DNA of 64,000 bases. It comes from Methylocaldum sp002005105. Lineage in GTDB: Bacteria; Pseudomonadota; Gammaproteobacteria; Methylococcales; Methylococcaceae. The notes below the pieces were generated by a model. It saw nothing but the letters and a program-made list of their open reading frames with translations, did no database searches and was not told where the DNA came from. The stretch lies in NCBI RefSeq assembly GCF_051027545.1, contig NZ_CP194902.1, positions 2,046,001 through 2,110,000 on the forward strand, given 5' to 3'. The position numbers and the translations under genes are program-made. Each line of letters begins with the position of its first letter. Positions within the stretch are counted from its first letter, which is position 1. This document shows, one piece after another, positions 53,767 to 62,711 of this stretch.

Positions 53767-55638
53767 CTAAATACAGGTCCAAAGCCGCTCGCGAAGTCCG
53801 GAGGATCGCCCGGGAACGCGCTTGATGGCGTCTTCCAGAATTTTCTGCGAGCCGTGTATTTCCGCTCGATGCCGCGCTCGGGTAACGGCCGTGTAAATCA
53901 ACGGGCGGTCCAGTACCGGGCTTTCAAGGTCCGGTAGCGCCAGCACGATCTCGTCGAATTCGGAACCCTGGCTTTTGTGAACGGTCATGGCGTACACGGT
54001 TTCGTGTTCGGGAAGGCGTGTCGGCGAAAATCCCCGGATGTGGCCGTCCGCATCCTCGAAAAAGACCCGAAGTCCTGCGCCGGTTTCCAGCGCGATGCCG
54101 ATATCGCCGTTGAACAGCCGGAGGTCGTAATCGTTGCGGGTCACGATCACCGGACGACCGGGATACCATCGGCTTCCCCGGCGCAATCGCCGTTGCACGT
54201 AAAGTTGTTCCTCGAACCTGCGGTTTATGCCCGCCGCTCCGCTATCGCCTTCCCGATGAGCGGTCAGTACCCGAAAACGGCCGAAAAGGCGCAGAACGTC
54301 CTTTGCTTCGTCGCCCGAGTCGACGGCTTCGAAGAAAGCTCGATAGCCGCCTTCCATCCTTCGGACCAAATCCACTCCGCCGACCCGTGTCCGCTCCCAA
54401 TGAATCTCGGGGTGGCGGCCGCCGGCGAGCAACGCGACCGCTTCTTTCGCGCGCCCGGCATTGATCATTCGCGCCAATTGGCCGATGCCGCTCTCCGACC
54501 CGAAGCGATGGCTGTGGGTGAGGAGCGCGATACAATCGGACAGGGCCGGTGTGAACAGATCGCCCGACGGAATCTTGACACCCGAGGCTGCGTAAAGTTG
54601 ATCGCAAAATGCCGGGCTGTAGCCGGACGATTCGCACAGATCGCCGAACACCGCGCCGGGTTCCACCGACGCCAATTGATCCTTGTCCCCCAGCAAAATC
54701 AGCCGCGCGCCTTTCGGCAAGGCGTCGATCAGCTTGGCCATCAGCGCCAGGTCGATCATCGATGCCTCATCCACCACCAATACGTCCAGCGGCAGCGGAT
54801 TTTTCCGGTTATGGCGAAAGTAAACGGAGTCGGGCTTGGCGCCCAGCAGCCGATGCAACGTGGAGGCGGTTTCGGGGAGAGCGTCGAGTACGGCTTGCGG
54901 CACCGGCAGTTTCGCTTTCTGTTCGCGTATGGATTCCTGAAGCCGCGCCGCCGCTTTGCCGGTGGGCGCGCTCAGCGTGATGCGCAGCGGCTTTTCTCCG
55001 GCCTGGGATTGGAGTGCGGCGAGTATGCGAACCACGGTAGAGGTCTTTCCCGTTCCGGGGCCTCCGGAGATGACGCAGAACCGCCGCAACGTCGCCACGG
55101 CCGCAGCCAGCTTCTGCCGATCGGGCACCTCGGTGTTGTGCGCGAAAAGCCGGTCCAGTTCGGCGCGAAGCTCGGCCAAATCGATTTCCGGGCATGGGCT
55201 CTCTGCGAGAGATATCAAGTTGTCCGCCAATGTCTTCTCGTAATGCCAGTAACGCGTCAGATAGAGGCGGTTGTCCGCGTCGAGGATGAGCGGCGCGAAG
55301 CTGCCGGGAGCCCCGACCAGCTTGGACTTTCGGAGCAGCGCCAGCCAATCGGCGAGACCGGGCAGCGTAACGATGCCCTCGCCGTCGTCGGGGGCTACCT
55401 CGGAGCCGGCATAGTCGCACAGACGAATACAGATATGACCTTCCGCGACGGCCTGGTAAGCCAGCTGTGCCGCCCAGATGACCGCTTCGTCGGGATTGCC
55501 GTCGAGCCGGCCCAAGTAAGTGGCGAACTGCTTTCCGAGCGTCGAAAGCTTCAAGAGTTTCTGGGCGGCCGAGGCCGGTGCGGCCGGTAAGGAACGTGCG
55601 GAAGAACGCAACGAGGCAGCGCGGGCTTCGGAGTTCAT
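53767..55638 (-). CDS. recD: Exodeoxyribonuclease V subunit RecD
   Basis: 623 residues of SF1B helicase. Walker A is ISGGPGTGKTST near residue 195, Walker B VLVVDEASMIDLALM, and the C-terminal UvrD_C2 motif TVHKSQGSEFDEIVLALP. RecD is the 5'-3' motor of RecBCD. It lies 114 bp after recB in the usual recB-recD order. Confidence 0.95.
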   Translation of the reverse strand: MNSEARAASLRSSARSLPAAPASAAQKLLKLSTLGKQFATYLGRLDGNPDEAVIWAAQLAYQAVAEGHICIRLCDYAGSEVAPDDGEGIVTLPGLADWLALLRKSKLVGAPGSFAPLILDADNRLYLTRYWHYEKTLADNLISLAESPCPEIDLAELRAELDRLFAHNTEVPDRQKLAAAVATLRRFCVISGGPGTGKTSTVVRILAALQSQAGEKPLRITLSAPTGKAAARLQESIREQKAKLPVPQAVLDALPETASTLHRLLGAKPDSVYFRHNRKNPLPLDVLVVDEASMIDLALMAKLIDALPKGARLILLGDKDQLASVEPGAVFGDLCESSGYSPAFCDQLYAASGVKIPSGDLFTPALSDCIALLTHSHRFGSESGIGQLARMINAGRAKEAVALLAGGRHPEIHWERTRVGGVDLVRRMEGGYRAFFEAVDSGDEAKDVLRLFGRFRVLTAHREGDSGAAGINRRFEEQLYVQRRLRRGSRWYPGRPVIVTRNDYDLRLFNGDIGIALETGAGLRVFFEDADGHIRGFSPTRLPEHETVYAMTVHKSQGSEFDEIVLALPDLESPVLDRPLIYTAVTRARHRAEIHGSQKILEDAIKRVPGRSSGLRERLWTCI

Positions 55639-55752
55639 GACCTTATTATTCGAAATGGGGAGATGGCCTATTTTCGCCGTATTTTTCTTTATGAACAGTA
55701 TCGGCGTTGGCCAAGCGACTAGACGGGGGTGTTGTCGAGCCGCAGTTTTGCG

Positions 55753-58700
55753 CTACGACGTCCCCATCAAGAGGCTGTCCAAAGCCTCGATCAATGCCTC
55801 AGTCGGCCTGTCCCAAAAGATTCCGGTTTTTCTCTGCGGCCCAATACCCCTCAGAAATAGGTAATACGCTCCGCCAAAATGGGTTTCATAGTCGTAGCTC
55901 GGCAGCCTTTGCTTGAGATATCGGTGCAGGGCGACGGTGTAGATGAGGAACTGGAGATAATAATGCTCGCGCGCCATGGCGGCGGCGAGGCGGTCCGGAG
56001 CGTAATCGGCCTGGGTGTTGCCGAGCCAGTTGGATTTCCAGTCGAGCAGGTAATAGCGGCCGGACGCTTCAAACACCAGATCGATAAAGCCTTTCATATA
56101 GCCTTCGATATGCTTGAAGTCGAGCAGCCGGGCGGCTTCGGCATAGCGGCGGTCGCGTTGAAATCGCGGATCGGCGAGAAGTTTCCGCAAAGCTTCGGAA
56201 TCGCCCCCCCGCAACGCATAAGTGAATTCCATTTCGACCAGGCGCTTTTCTTCCGGCACATCGGACAGCTTGAGCCCGCTGTCGTCGAGCGGTGTTTCGA
56301 GGGCGGTTTCGATGGTCTGCCGTACGGTCGGCGTCCAGCCATCTCCGATGCCGTGAGCTTTCAATTTGCGGCGGACGAGTTCGGCTAGCCGTTCGGAATC
56401 CCGGCAGGCAAAATCCCACTCCTCCAGAATCGCGTGCAGGCAAGATCCGGCCCGAGCGCCACGCGGAAAGGCGAATATCGAATCGCCCGGCGCTTCCGGT
56501 AACTCGGATTCCGGCAGAACGTCGTAATCCGGCGCTTCGCTGTGCCGCCCGGTGGTCAAGGCCGAAAAGCTGCTCATGCGCCAGTTCGGGTAAAGCGGCG
56601 GACGCCGGAAGGGGCGAACGGCCAGGGTTGAATCGTCCTCCCGTTCCGAGCCGCGGTAGCGGACCGGACGGGTTTCGACGGAGCCTAGGCTAACGCAGCC
56701 GGGCGCCCGTTTCGCGAGGCCGCGGATGTCGGCGGCGATAAACCCGGTATCAGCTTCCAGCAGTCTTGTCTCCAATGCCGCCAGCGGATCGTCCTCCGGC
56801 GCCGTCGAGCCGCCGTGCAGCAGCCAGGCCATGGCGGTCGAGTGAAAGCCTTCGCTTTTGTCCCGCCCGTTCCGGACATTGCCCCAGACGACATAGCAGC
56901 GGTAAACGGCGCGCGTGAGCGCCACGTAAAGAAGACGCAGATTTTCCGACATTTCTTCCTGAACGGCCTGACGGCGGTTTTCCTCCAGCTTCGCCGAGCC
57001 GAGGTCCAGTACCGATTCGCCGTCGGCGTGCAGAAGCACCGACTGAGCCTTTCGCTGCCGCAGCCGTCCGTCCCAGAGAAACGGACAGAATACGATCGGG
57101 TATTCGAGCCCCTTGCTGGTGTGTATGGTCACGATCTTCACGCGCTTGGCGTCGCTTTCCAGGCGTAGCAGGGCGGTTTCGTCGTTCTTGGAGGGGCTCC
57201 GGATGGCGCGGCCGAACCAGCCCAGCAGCGTATCGATACACGATTTTTTGCGGCTCTCTACCTGCAGCAGTTCGGCCAAGTGCAGGAGATTGGTCAGCCG
57301 CCGCTCGCCGTCTCGGAATTGCGGCAAATGATCGGTGATGCGCGCGTCTTCGAACCAGCGGCGGAACATCGGCATGAAGCCTTCGCTCAGCCAGACGTGA
57401 TGATAGGTCTGGAAGCGGTCGAAGATCGCTTCCCAAGCATTCTCGTCCTTTTGCAGTTCCAATATCGCGTTGGCAGTATGATTCATGAGTTCCGTCGCCA
57501 GCGCGGCCTTGATCAGCGGCTCCCGCCCGGGCTGGGCGACCGCCTGCAAGATCCGTTCGAGTTCCGCCGCTTCGGGAGTCGAGAACACGTTCTCCTGCCC
57601 CTGCCGCACGCTGGGCACGCCGCAGGCCAACAGCGCGTCCTCGATCAAGCGTGCCTGGACGTGGGTGGAGACCAGTACGGCGATGTCGCCCCCGTTGAGG
57701 TTTCGCTCGCCCAGGCGCGCCTTGCCCTCGCTTGCGGCGTTGAGCAGCCGGGCGATTTCGAAGGCGGTCGCCAAGGCGGTCAATCGGCTTGCCGCGCCTT
57801 TCGAATAGGGTTTTTCCTTTCCTTTGTCGTCTTGCTCCGGCGGCAGCAAAAGGAAGCGGAACGGCTCCTCGCCGTCGCCTTCGATATCCAGAACGGCACG
57901 CAGCCGCGCGGCGGGCCTTACCTCAGGGTAGGGGATCTCGTCGAGCAGGAACGGCTTCGGATGGCCGACGAACAACGCATTGACCGCGGCGATGAGATCG
58001 CGCTCGGAGCGCTGATTGGTCTTCAGCGTGCGGCGGGTGATGCCTTCGTTGCTCCGCGCTTCGAGGTAGCTGAAGATGTCCGCGCCGCGAAACCCGTAGA
58101 TCGCCTGCTTGGGATCGCCGACGAAGAACACCGGCGAGCCGCCGTCTCCGTAGATGCGGCGGAAGATGCGGTATTGGATCGGGTCGGTGTCCTGGAATTC
58201 GTCAATCAGGGCGGCCCGGTAGCGGCGGCTGACGGTTTCCGCCAGGCGTTCGCCGTGTTCCGAATCCAGCGCGCTGGCCAGTCGGTTCAGCAGGTCGTTG
58301 TAGCAGACGACTTGCAGCGCGCTCTTGCGCTGGTCCAGTTCGGCGTCGCAGAACTCGATCAGGCGCCGCTTGAGGCATTGAAGCCGGGCTTCGAAATTTA
58401 GGCGCAGGGCCTCGTCCGCCTCGACCACGGACCGGCAACGTTGAAAAAAAGGATGCCGCGGTGGCTCGCAAGCTTTCTTGACGGCAGAGGCAAGGGCTTC
58501 GGGCGTCAGACGTTGAAGACCTTCCGGCAGATCGAGCAAGGGCGGGACTTCGGGTAAAACGACCGGCTGCGGAGTCTGTTCCGATGCCGGCCATCGGCCG
58601 AAAAATTCGGCCGTTTCGGCTAGCCAGTTCCGCAAGCTTTCGGGTTTGACGCGGGTTCGGTTGAAATTCGGATAATCCAGCAGCAGCGCCTCGATGGCAG

Positions 58701-59418
58701 TCCTTTCGGCATGCCAGACTTCCGCCGCTCCGAGTACCGCCTGCCCGAACCGCGCGATGTCGTCCTCCTCGTCAGCCGGTTCGACGGGCCCGGCGATTTT
58801 CAGGAACGGCTTGCCTACATGGGGCTGAATTTCGCTCAGCCAGACATCGGGCGATTGATTTGTTTGGGCCAGATAATCGGCCCAAGCTGCGGAGGCGAGA
58901 TAGACCTCCCGCCGCCAGAAATCGTCGACGATTTCCCGCAGCAAATCGGTTTCGTCCGGCATCAGCTCGCAATCGAAATCCGCTCCCGACTCGAACGCGC
59001 TTTCGTTCAAGAGGCGCTGGCAGAATCCGTGGATGGTGTAGACCGCGGCCTCGTCGAACCCGCTGATCGCATAGCCGAGAAGGCGCCTGGCGATCTCGGT
59101 CCGGTCGCCGTACAGTTCGAGGATGCGGCGGCAGAAATCGTCGTCGCTTTCGCCGGTTTCGAAGGCGGAAAGGACCTCCCTCAACCGCCTGCGGATACGA
59201 TCCTGAAGCTCGGCGGTCGCCGCCTTGGTGTACGTCACCACCAGGATCTGATCGACGCTGAGGCCAAGCTCCAGAATCAGCCGAACGTAAAGCCCCGAAA
59301 TCGTCCAGGTCTTGCCCGTCCCGGCGCTGGCTTCGACCAGATTCAGCCCGGCGAGCTCGGCGTCGTAGATGTCGAACTCTGGGGTATGGTCGGTGGATAG
59401 CTGGCTGGAAGGGAGCAT
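55753..59418 (-). CDS. recB: Exodeoxyribonuclease V subunit RecB
   Basis: 1221 residues. The UvrD-type helicase starts with EASAGTGKTWTISGL (Walker A, about residues 29-40), has LIDEFQDTDPIQYRIF and VTIHTSKGLEYPIVFCPFLW in motifs II and V, and the C-terminal RecB nuclease domain carries GFIDLVFEASGRYYLLDWKS with the Asp, Asp-x-Lys catalytic set. It is the 3'-5' motor and nuclease of RecBCD. Normally recC lies directly upstream; here 3.3 kb of other DNA separates them. Confidence 0.96.
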   Translation of the reverse strand: MLPSSQLSTDHTPEFDIYDAELAGLNLVEASAGTGKTWTISGLYVRLILELGLSVDQILVVTYTKAATAELQDRIRRRLREVLSAFETGESDDDFCRRILELYGDRTEIARRLLGYAISGFDEAAVYTIHGFCQRLLNESAFESGADFDCELMPDETDLLREIVDDFWRREVYLASAAWADYLAQTNQSPDVWLSEIQPHVGKPFLKIAGPVEPADEEDDIARFGQAVLGAAEVWHAERTAIEALLLDYPNFNRTRVKPESLRNWLAETAEFFGRWPASEQTPQPVVLPEVPPLLDLPEGLQRLTPEALASAVKKACEPPRHPFFQRCRSVVEADEALRLNFEARLQCLKRRLIEFCDAELDQRKSALQVVCYNDLLNRLASALDSEHGERLAETVSRRYRAALIDEFQDTDPIQYRIFRRIYGDGGSPVFFVGDPKQAIYGFRGADIFSYLEARSNEGITRRTLKTNQRSERDLIAAVNALFVGHPKPFLLDEIPYPEVRPAARLRAVLDIEGDGEEPFRFLLLPPEQDDKGKEKPYSKGAASRLTALATAFEIARLLNAASEGKARLGERNLNGGDIAVLVSTHVQARLIEDALLACGVPSVRQGQENVFSTPEAAELERILQAVAQPGREPLIKAALATELMNHTANAILELQKDENAWEAIFDRFQTYHHVWLSEGFMPMFRRWFEDARITDHLPQFRDGERRLTNLLHLAELLQVESRKKSCIDTLLGWFGRAIRSPSKNDETALLRLESDAKRVKIVTIHTSKGLEYPIVFCPFLWDGRLRQRKAQSVLLHADGESVLDLGSAKLEENRRQAVQEEMSENLRLLYVALTRAVYRCYVVWGNVRNGRDKSEGFHSTAMAWLLHGGSTAPEDDPLAALETRLLEADTGFIAADIRGLAKRAPGCVSLGSVETRPVRYRGSEREDDSTLAVRPFRRPPLYPNWRMSSFSALTTGRHSEAPDYDVLPESELPEAPGDSIFAFPRGARAGSCLHAILEEWDFACRDSERLAELVRRKLKAHGIGDGWTPTVRQTIETALETPLDDSGLKLSDVPEEKRLVEMEFTYALRGGDSEALRKLLADPRFQRDRRYAEAARLLDFKHIEGYMKGFIDLVFEASGRYYLLDWKSNWLGNTQADYAPDRLAAAMAREHYYLQFLIYTVALHRYLKQRLPSYDYETHFGGAYYLFLRGIGPQRKTGIFWDRPTEALIEALDSLLMGTS

Positions 59419-59550
59419 GGGCGATTTCGTTTAATGCCGTAGAGCGCGGTGAGGAACGAGCCGCATCCTACGCCACGAAGCACTTCTCCGGCAACGACGA
59501 GAAAGATTGCGGCTAGAGCATTTTCATACCGACTGTACGGGCATTCGCGA

Positions 59551-59622
59551 GTAGGTCGGGAATCCTTTCCCGACACCACGTCTCGGCCGAGCGTCTTCGT
59601 CGGCAAAGGATTGCCGACCTAC
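59551..59622. repeat. Palindromic intergenic repeat
   Basis: gtaggtcgggaatcctttcc at the left end is answered by ggcaaaggattgccgacctac at the right end, an imperfect inverted repeat of about 24 bp around a 24-bp centre. It resembles dispersed palindromes seen in intergenic DNA of many bacteria. No gene is seen in 59419-59801. Confidence 0.6.
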
Positions 59623-59715
59623 GAGTGCTTGAATCCATTCACCCGAGCCGAAGGCGCCAACGACTTCCGCCAAGCCTGTTTTGCCGGACGAGCGAGATGA
59701 AAACGCTCTAAAGCA

Positions 59716-59760
59716 ACCGTTTGCGATTAGAAGGGTCGTCTTGGTGTCCCCAAGACGACC
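59716..59760. repeat. REP unit related to the array at 492-977
   Basis: accgtttgcgatt (59716-59728) is the linker of the left-end array. It is followed by a perfect 11-bp stem, ggtcgtcttgg (59734-59744) with ccaagacgacc (59750-59760). The stem sequence differs from all stems in the left array, while the linker is kept. Confidence 0.65.
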
Positions 59761-59801
59761 GGGAAAGCTGACGCCGTGTGGAAGGAGGGTAGTATTTGCC
59801 T

Positions 59802-60797
59802 TTATCCGCCGGAGTAGTGTTCGACGATCTCGACGCGCCGGTTTTTCGCACGTCCTTCTTCCGTCTTATTCGAAGCGACAGGCGCTATCATGCCGGCGCC
59901 CGCGGGTGTCAGGCGGTCGCGAGCGATGCCATGGGCCGACACCAGAGTGTCTGCCACGGCCTGGGCTCGTTTCTGGGAAAGCGAGAGATTGTAGTCGAAC
60001 GTGCCCTTGCCGTCCGTGTGTCCGACGATGAGGACCTTTAACTTAGGGTTTTCTTTCAGAAGCGCCGCCAATTGCGCGATTTGCGGTTCCGATTCCGGCT
60101 TGATCTCCGCCTTGTCGAAATCGAAGTAGATGCCGTAGATCGCGATCCGGCCGTCGCGCTCCAGCGCCTGCTGCATTTCGCTGGCCTTGACCAGCGCGAT
60201 CTTGTCGGCCTCCATCGGCTTCGATTCGACGACCGTCACGGCAACATGCGGCGTCAGAGGCCGGGATTTGGTCGCCTTGGTCTCGACCCCGAGCATCCCG
60301 ACGGTAACCCGGCCTTCCGGCGCATCCCGCTCAGCCAGCAAATAGACGGTGGTATCCCAGGTCGTCGGCATGCCGGTCTGGCCGTTCCCGGCCTCCCAGA
60401 AGGTTGGGACCGATCCGCCGGGCGAACATTCCTTCGCGCCCTTGCAGAAGAAACGAATCGTGAATCCCTTCGAGCTCAATGCCGCCTCGTAATTGCGCAT
60501 GACCTCCAGGATCGAGCGATCCGCGGGGCCTTCATATCGAATCGAGGTGAGCTTCCCGGACACGCCGATCTGCCATGCCTCGGGCTTGTCTTTTTGGCCA
60601 CGCTCCAGCGGTTTGAACGGCAGCTTCAATTCTTCGTAGGCTTTCGTTTCGTAAAACGTGACAACCGACCCCTCGTAACGTCCGACCAGGGCATGGTCGG
60701 CGGAACCGGCCAAATCGGTTTTCTCGGCTTGCACCGTCCCGGCAAAGAGGGCCGGAACCGCCAAAAACAAAAACGAAATCCCCAATGGCAATCTCAT
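59802..60797 (-). CDS. OmpA-family protein with N-terminal DUF4892-like domain
   Basis: 331 residues. A signal peptide (GISFLFLAVPALFAGTVQA) is followed by a domain of about 180 residues resembling DUF4892 (VTFYETKAYEELKLPFKPLE, then RNYEAALSSKGFTIRFFCKG). The C-terminal OmpA peptidoglycan-binding domain reads YFDFDKAEIKPESEPQIAQL, LIVGHTDGKGTFDYNLSLSQ and NRRVEIVE. It should anchor in the outer membrane or periplasm and bind the cell wall. gaggtg precedes ATG 60797; the longer frame is unlikely. It lies inside the recC-recB gap. Confidence 0.85.
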   Translation of the reverse strand: MRLPLGISFLFLAVPALFAGTVQAEKTDLAGSADHALVGRYEGSVVTFYETKAYEELKLPFKPLERGQKDKPEAWQIGVSGKLTSIRYEGPADRSILEVMRNYEAALSSKGFTIRFFCKGAKECSPGGSVPTFWEAGNGQTGMPTTWDTTVYLLAERDAPEGRVTVGMLGVETKATKSRPLTPHVAVTVVESKPMEADKIALVKASEMQQALERDGRIAIYGIYFDFDKAEIKPESEPQIAQLAALLKENPKLKVLIVGHTDGKGTFDYNLSLSQKRAQAVADTLVSAHGIARDRLTPAGAGMIAPVASNKTEEGRAKNRRVEIVEHYSGG

Positions 60798-61020
60798 GAG
60801 TTCACCTCGATTTTTCCGCCCGATCGGGCATTTGTAATTATCCGAGTTTCCAGCGCATCCGCCGGCAAAAATGGCCGCCACCAGCATGAAATCCAAGCCT
60901 TGGTCGGCGCCGTCCTCGTCCGGTTGAAAACAAGATTAGATCATTTGTGCGGTGACTGATTGTTCAGCGGCAGTTCGTAGGATGTGCCGACGATAGGAGG
61001 CGCATCGTTCGCGGTCGATG

Positions 61021-61044
61021 CCTGTCCTGAGCCTAGTCGAAGGG
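61021..61044. repeat. REP-like palindromic sequence
   Basis: The stretch cctgtcctgagcctagtcga followed by aggg is a widespread bacterial REP-type sequence with a short imperfect stem (cctg...cagg on the opposite reading). It sits at the 3' border of the decayed REP transposase, the expected partner. Confidence 0.5.
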
Positions 61045-61065
61045 CGGTTCGTTTCTCACCGCATT

Positions 61066-61324
61066 CTACGGCCCTTGTTTGATCAACCGCCACCGATTGA
61101 TGAAATCGTCATCGCCGCGTGGCAGCGTCCATACGCTGTGCAGGTGATCCGGCAAGACGGCCCAGGCGTCGATATGGAATGGCCACTTGGCCCGAACCTC
61201 CCGCACCACAGTTCGGATTCGGTCGATGTGCCGGACGAGCCAATTTTCGGGTAACGTTCGAGCGGGTGGACCGTGAAAAAAAATAGGTACCACCAGGTAC
61301 GCGATAACGTCGATAGTCGGCCAT
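61066..61324 (-). pseudogene. REP-associated transposase remnant
   Basis: The start MADYRRYRVPGGTYFF (ATG at 61324) is typical of RAYT proteins. A run of eight T shifts the frame; the continuation VRHIDRIRTVVREVRAKWPF, then HIDAWAVLPDHLHSVWTLPR (with the HUH-type His pair HLH) and DDDFINRWRLIKQG, is in a different frame and stops abruptly. The C-terminal half with the catalytic Tyr is missing, so the copy is inactive. Confidence 0.75.
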
Positions 61325-61429
61325 CGGAATTCATCTTCCGAAGAGCAATAACCTGGAAGAACAATAGCAGGCCGAGGAAGTATAGGACTCACGATGGGTT
61401 TTCCAATCATCGCTCCATGGCGGCGCAAT

Positions 61430-61455
61430 ACGCGGGCTGGATGTGAATGTTAGGC
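61430..61455 (-). other. attC-like 5' half site after the SLATT-like gene
   Basis: On the minus strand gcctaac (61455-61449) overlaps the stop codon of the preceding gene and is followed by attcacatccagcccgcg, which would be the first arm. No return arm or GTTRRRY core follows before the decayed REP transposase at 61324. Confidence 0.45.
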
Positions 61456-61934
61456 TATAGATACAGCAACTCATCACGCTCCTTCCTCCATCCATGCACC
61501 ATATCTGCCCATTCCGCAATATTTTTATTGTGCTCTTTTGCTTGCCGGACTTTCTGCTCATAGCTTCGACGAGAGGTTTCGGCGGCGAACCAGTACCATA
61601 GTGCCGCAGAGATAAGTGCCATGACGGCGTCACGGAAATGCAGTGCCAATGCCGCGATTGCCAGAGTTGAAACTATAACTAAAGTATTGTTCCGGTTGGG
61701 AACAACAATAGATATAGCATCGGCCTGATAGTGCTCAATGTTGGCGTCAAGTAATTCAATAGCAAGTTCACGATATTGCTGTCGTAAATTAACGTCTTCT
61801 ATCCGCTTTGCGATTTCAGAAAATCCCAATTCTTCTTCTGAATCGCTTAAACCAATCAAGGGATAGACAACGTTTTCGGCAAACTCGTTATACTTGTTTT
61901 GCGCAGTCTGAAGGCGCTCGGAGGTACTTCTCAT
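61455..61934 (-). CDS. SLATT-like small membrane protein (minus-strand cassette gene 2)
   Basis: About 159 residues from MRSTSERLQTAQNKYNEFAE; the frame can extend to 62015 but that would run through the attC-like site. A helical N-terminal half with a conserved-looking QQYRELAIELLDANIEHYQAD is followed by a hydrophobic hairpin (NTLVIVSTLAIAALALHF and AVMALISAALWYWFAAETS) and a charged C-terminal helix. This layout resembles SLATT/DUF4231 domains, which are often linked to nucleotide-signal defence genes. No effector partner is seen. AT-rich compared with recB and recC. Confidence 0.55.
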   Translation of the reverse strand: MRSTSERLQTAQNKYNEFAENVVYPLIGLSDSEEELGFSEIAKRIEDVNLRQQYRELAIELLDANIEHYQADAISIVVPNRNNTLVIVSTLAIAALALHFRDAVMALISAALWYWFAAETSRRSYEQKVRQAKEHNKNIAEWADMVHGWRKERDELLYL

Positions 61935-61957
61935 TGTGGTAGATTCTGCGTTTGATA

Positions 61958-62058
61958 GCCTAACGCCATGCTCGGCTGCTTGATGGAGCCGTGATTTTTT
62001 GTGCTGTTTAAACACAAAAAGCGCCGTGGAATTTGGTCAGCTGCAGCTTTTGTTATGC
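61958..62058 (-). other. attC-like recombination site, minus strand
   Basis: On the minus strand the site starts gcataac (62058-62052) and ends with a perfect gttaggc core (61964-61958). The arms agctgcagctg and cagccgagcatg pair with an extrahelical base, and the centre is itself palindromic (cacaaaaa with tttttgtg). The 101-bp length is within the attC range. It lies 1 bp after the stop of one gene and 23 bp before the next start. Confidence 0.65.
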
Positions 62059-62059
62059 A

Positions 62060-62500
62060 TTATTTATCTCTCATATCAGTAAAATTAGTTTTACATTGGG
62101 GGCAAGCCCAAACTCGCCTTCGCATTTCTAAATTTGCAGTTTTTACTAAATGTATGGCTTTTCTATCGCCTTCTATGCACTTGGGACAATATAGTTCTTG
62201 ATTTTCGTTACTAATATAAAATGGTGAATTAAAGGTGAGGGTTAATAGCAGTTCATCGAATTTATTTGCATATTCGAGCTCTTTTTCTAATTTGAAAATA
62301 ATCTCATTCTTCCTAACTATTTCTTCTCTTACTTTAGCTAGCTGGGTTCGTGCTTCAACAAGGGAGTCAACTAGAGTAGCTAGCTTTAGTTTTTGTTCAG
62401 CCTCATCTAAGGTAATACCAGCATCTTTGATAAGCTTCGCTATGTCACTTGCCGTTTTGATGCTGGATAAAATGCCACTTATTACTGCAATATCTGGCAT
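62060..62500 (-). CDS. Coiled-coil/zinc-ribbon protein (minus-strand cassette gene 1)
   Basis: 146 residues of no known function. MPDIAVISGILSSIKTASDI is followed by a long coiled coil (VEARTQLAKVREEIVRKNEI and on) and a C-terminal zinc ribbon with CPKC and CPQC pairs. Similar small proteins occur in mobile islands and cassettes. Base composition is much more AT-rich than the flanking recB and recC, which suggests transfer. The stop codon abuts the attC-like site. Confidence 0.65.
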   Translation of the reverse strand: MPDIAVISGILSSIKTASDIAKLIKDAGITLDEAEQKLKLATLVDSLVEARTQLAKVREEIVRKNEIIFKLEKELEYANKFDELLLTLTFNSPFYISNENQELYCPKCIEGDRKAIHLVKTANLEMRRRVWACPQCKTNFTDMRDK

Positions 62501-62711
62501 AAATGATTATCCTTTAATCTTTTTTCCCCAACTAAAAGTCAACCTCAAAAACGAAGTCGAATCCGGAATACGAAAATAGTTAATGTGTTGCTTTACGTCA
62601 ATTTTGATGTCTAGCCCATAGGCTGGATTGGAGCCTTGCGCAAACCCAGCGTTTCCATGCCTCAATCACCGGGTTTCGTTCCTCAACCCAGGCTACGATC
62701 TCCAGGCACAA

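Noticed and set aside
53977..55590. 537-codon plus-strand frame opposite recD
   Set aside because: Mirror of recD; recD has all helicase motifs and the plus-strand product matches nothing.
61066..61428. Intact 120-residue transposase gene
   Set aside because: The frame joins RAYT-like C-terminal sequence to a non-homologous N-terminus; the proper start is in another frame and the catalytic Tyr region is missing.
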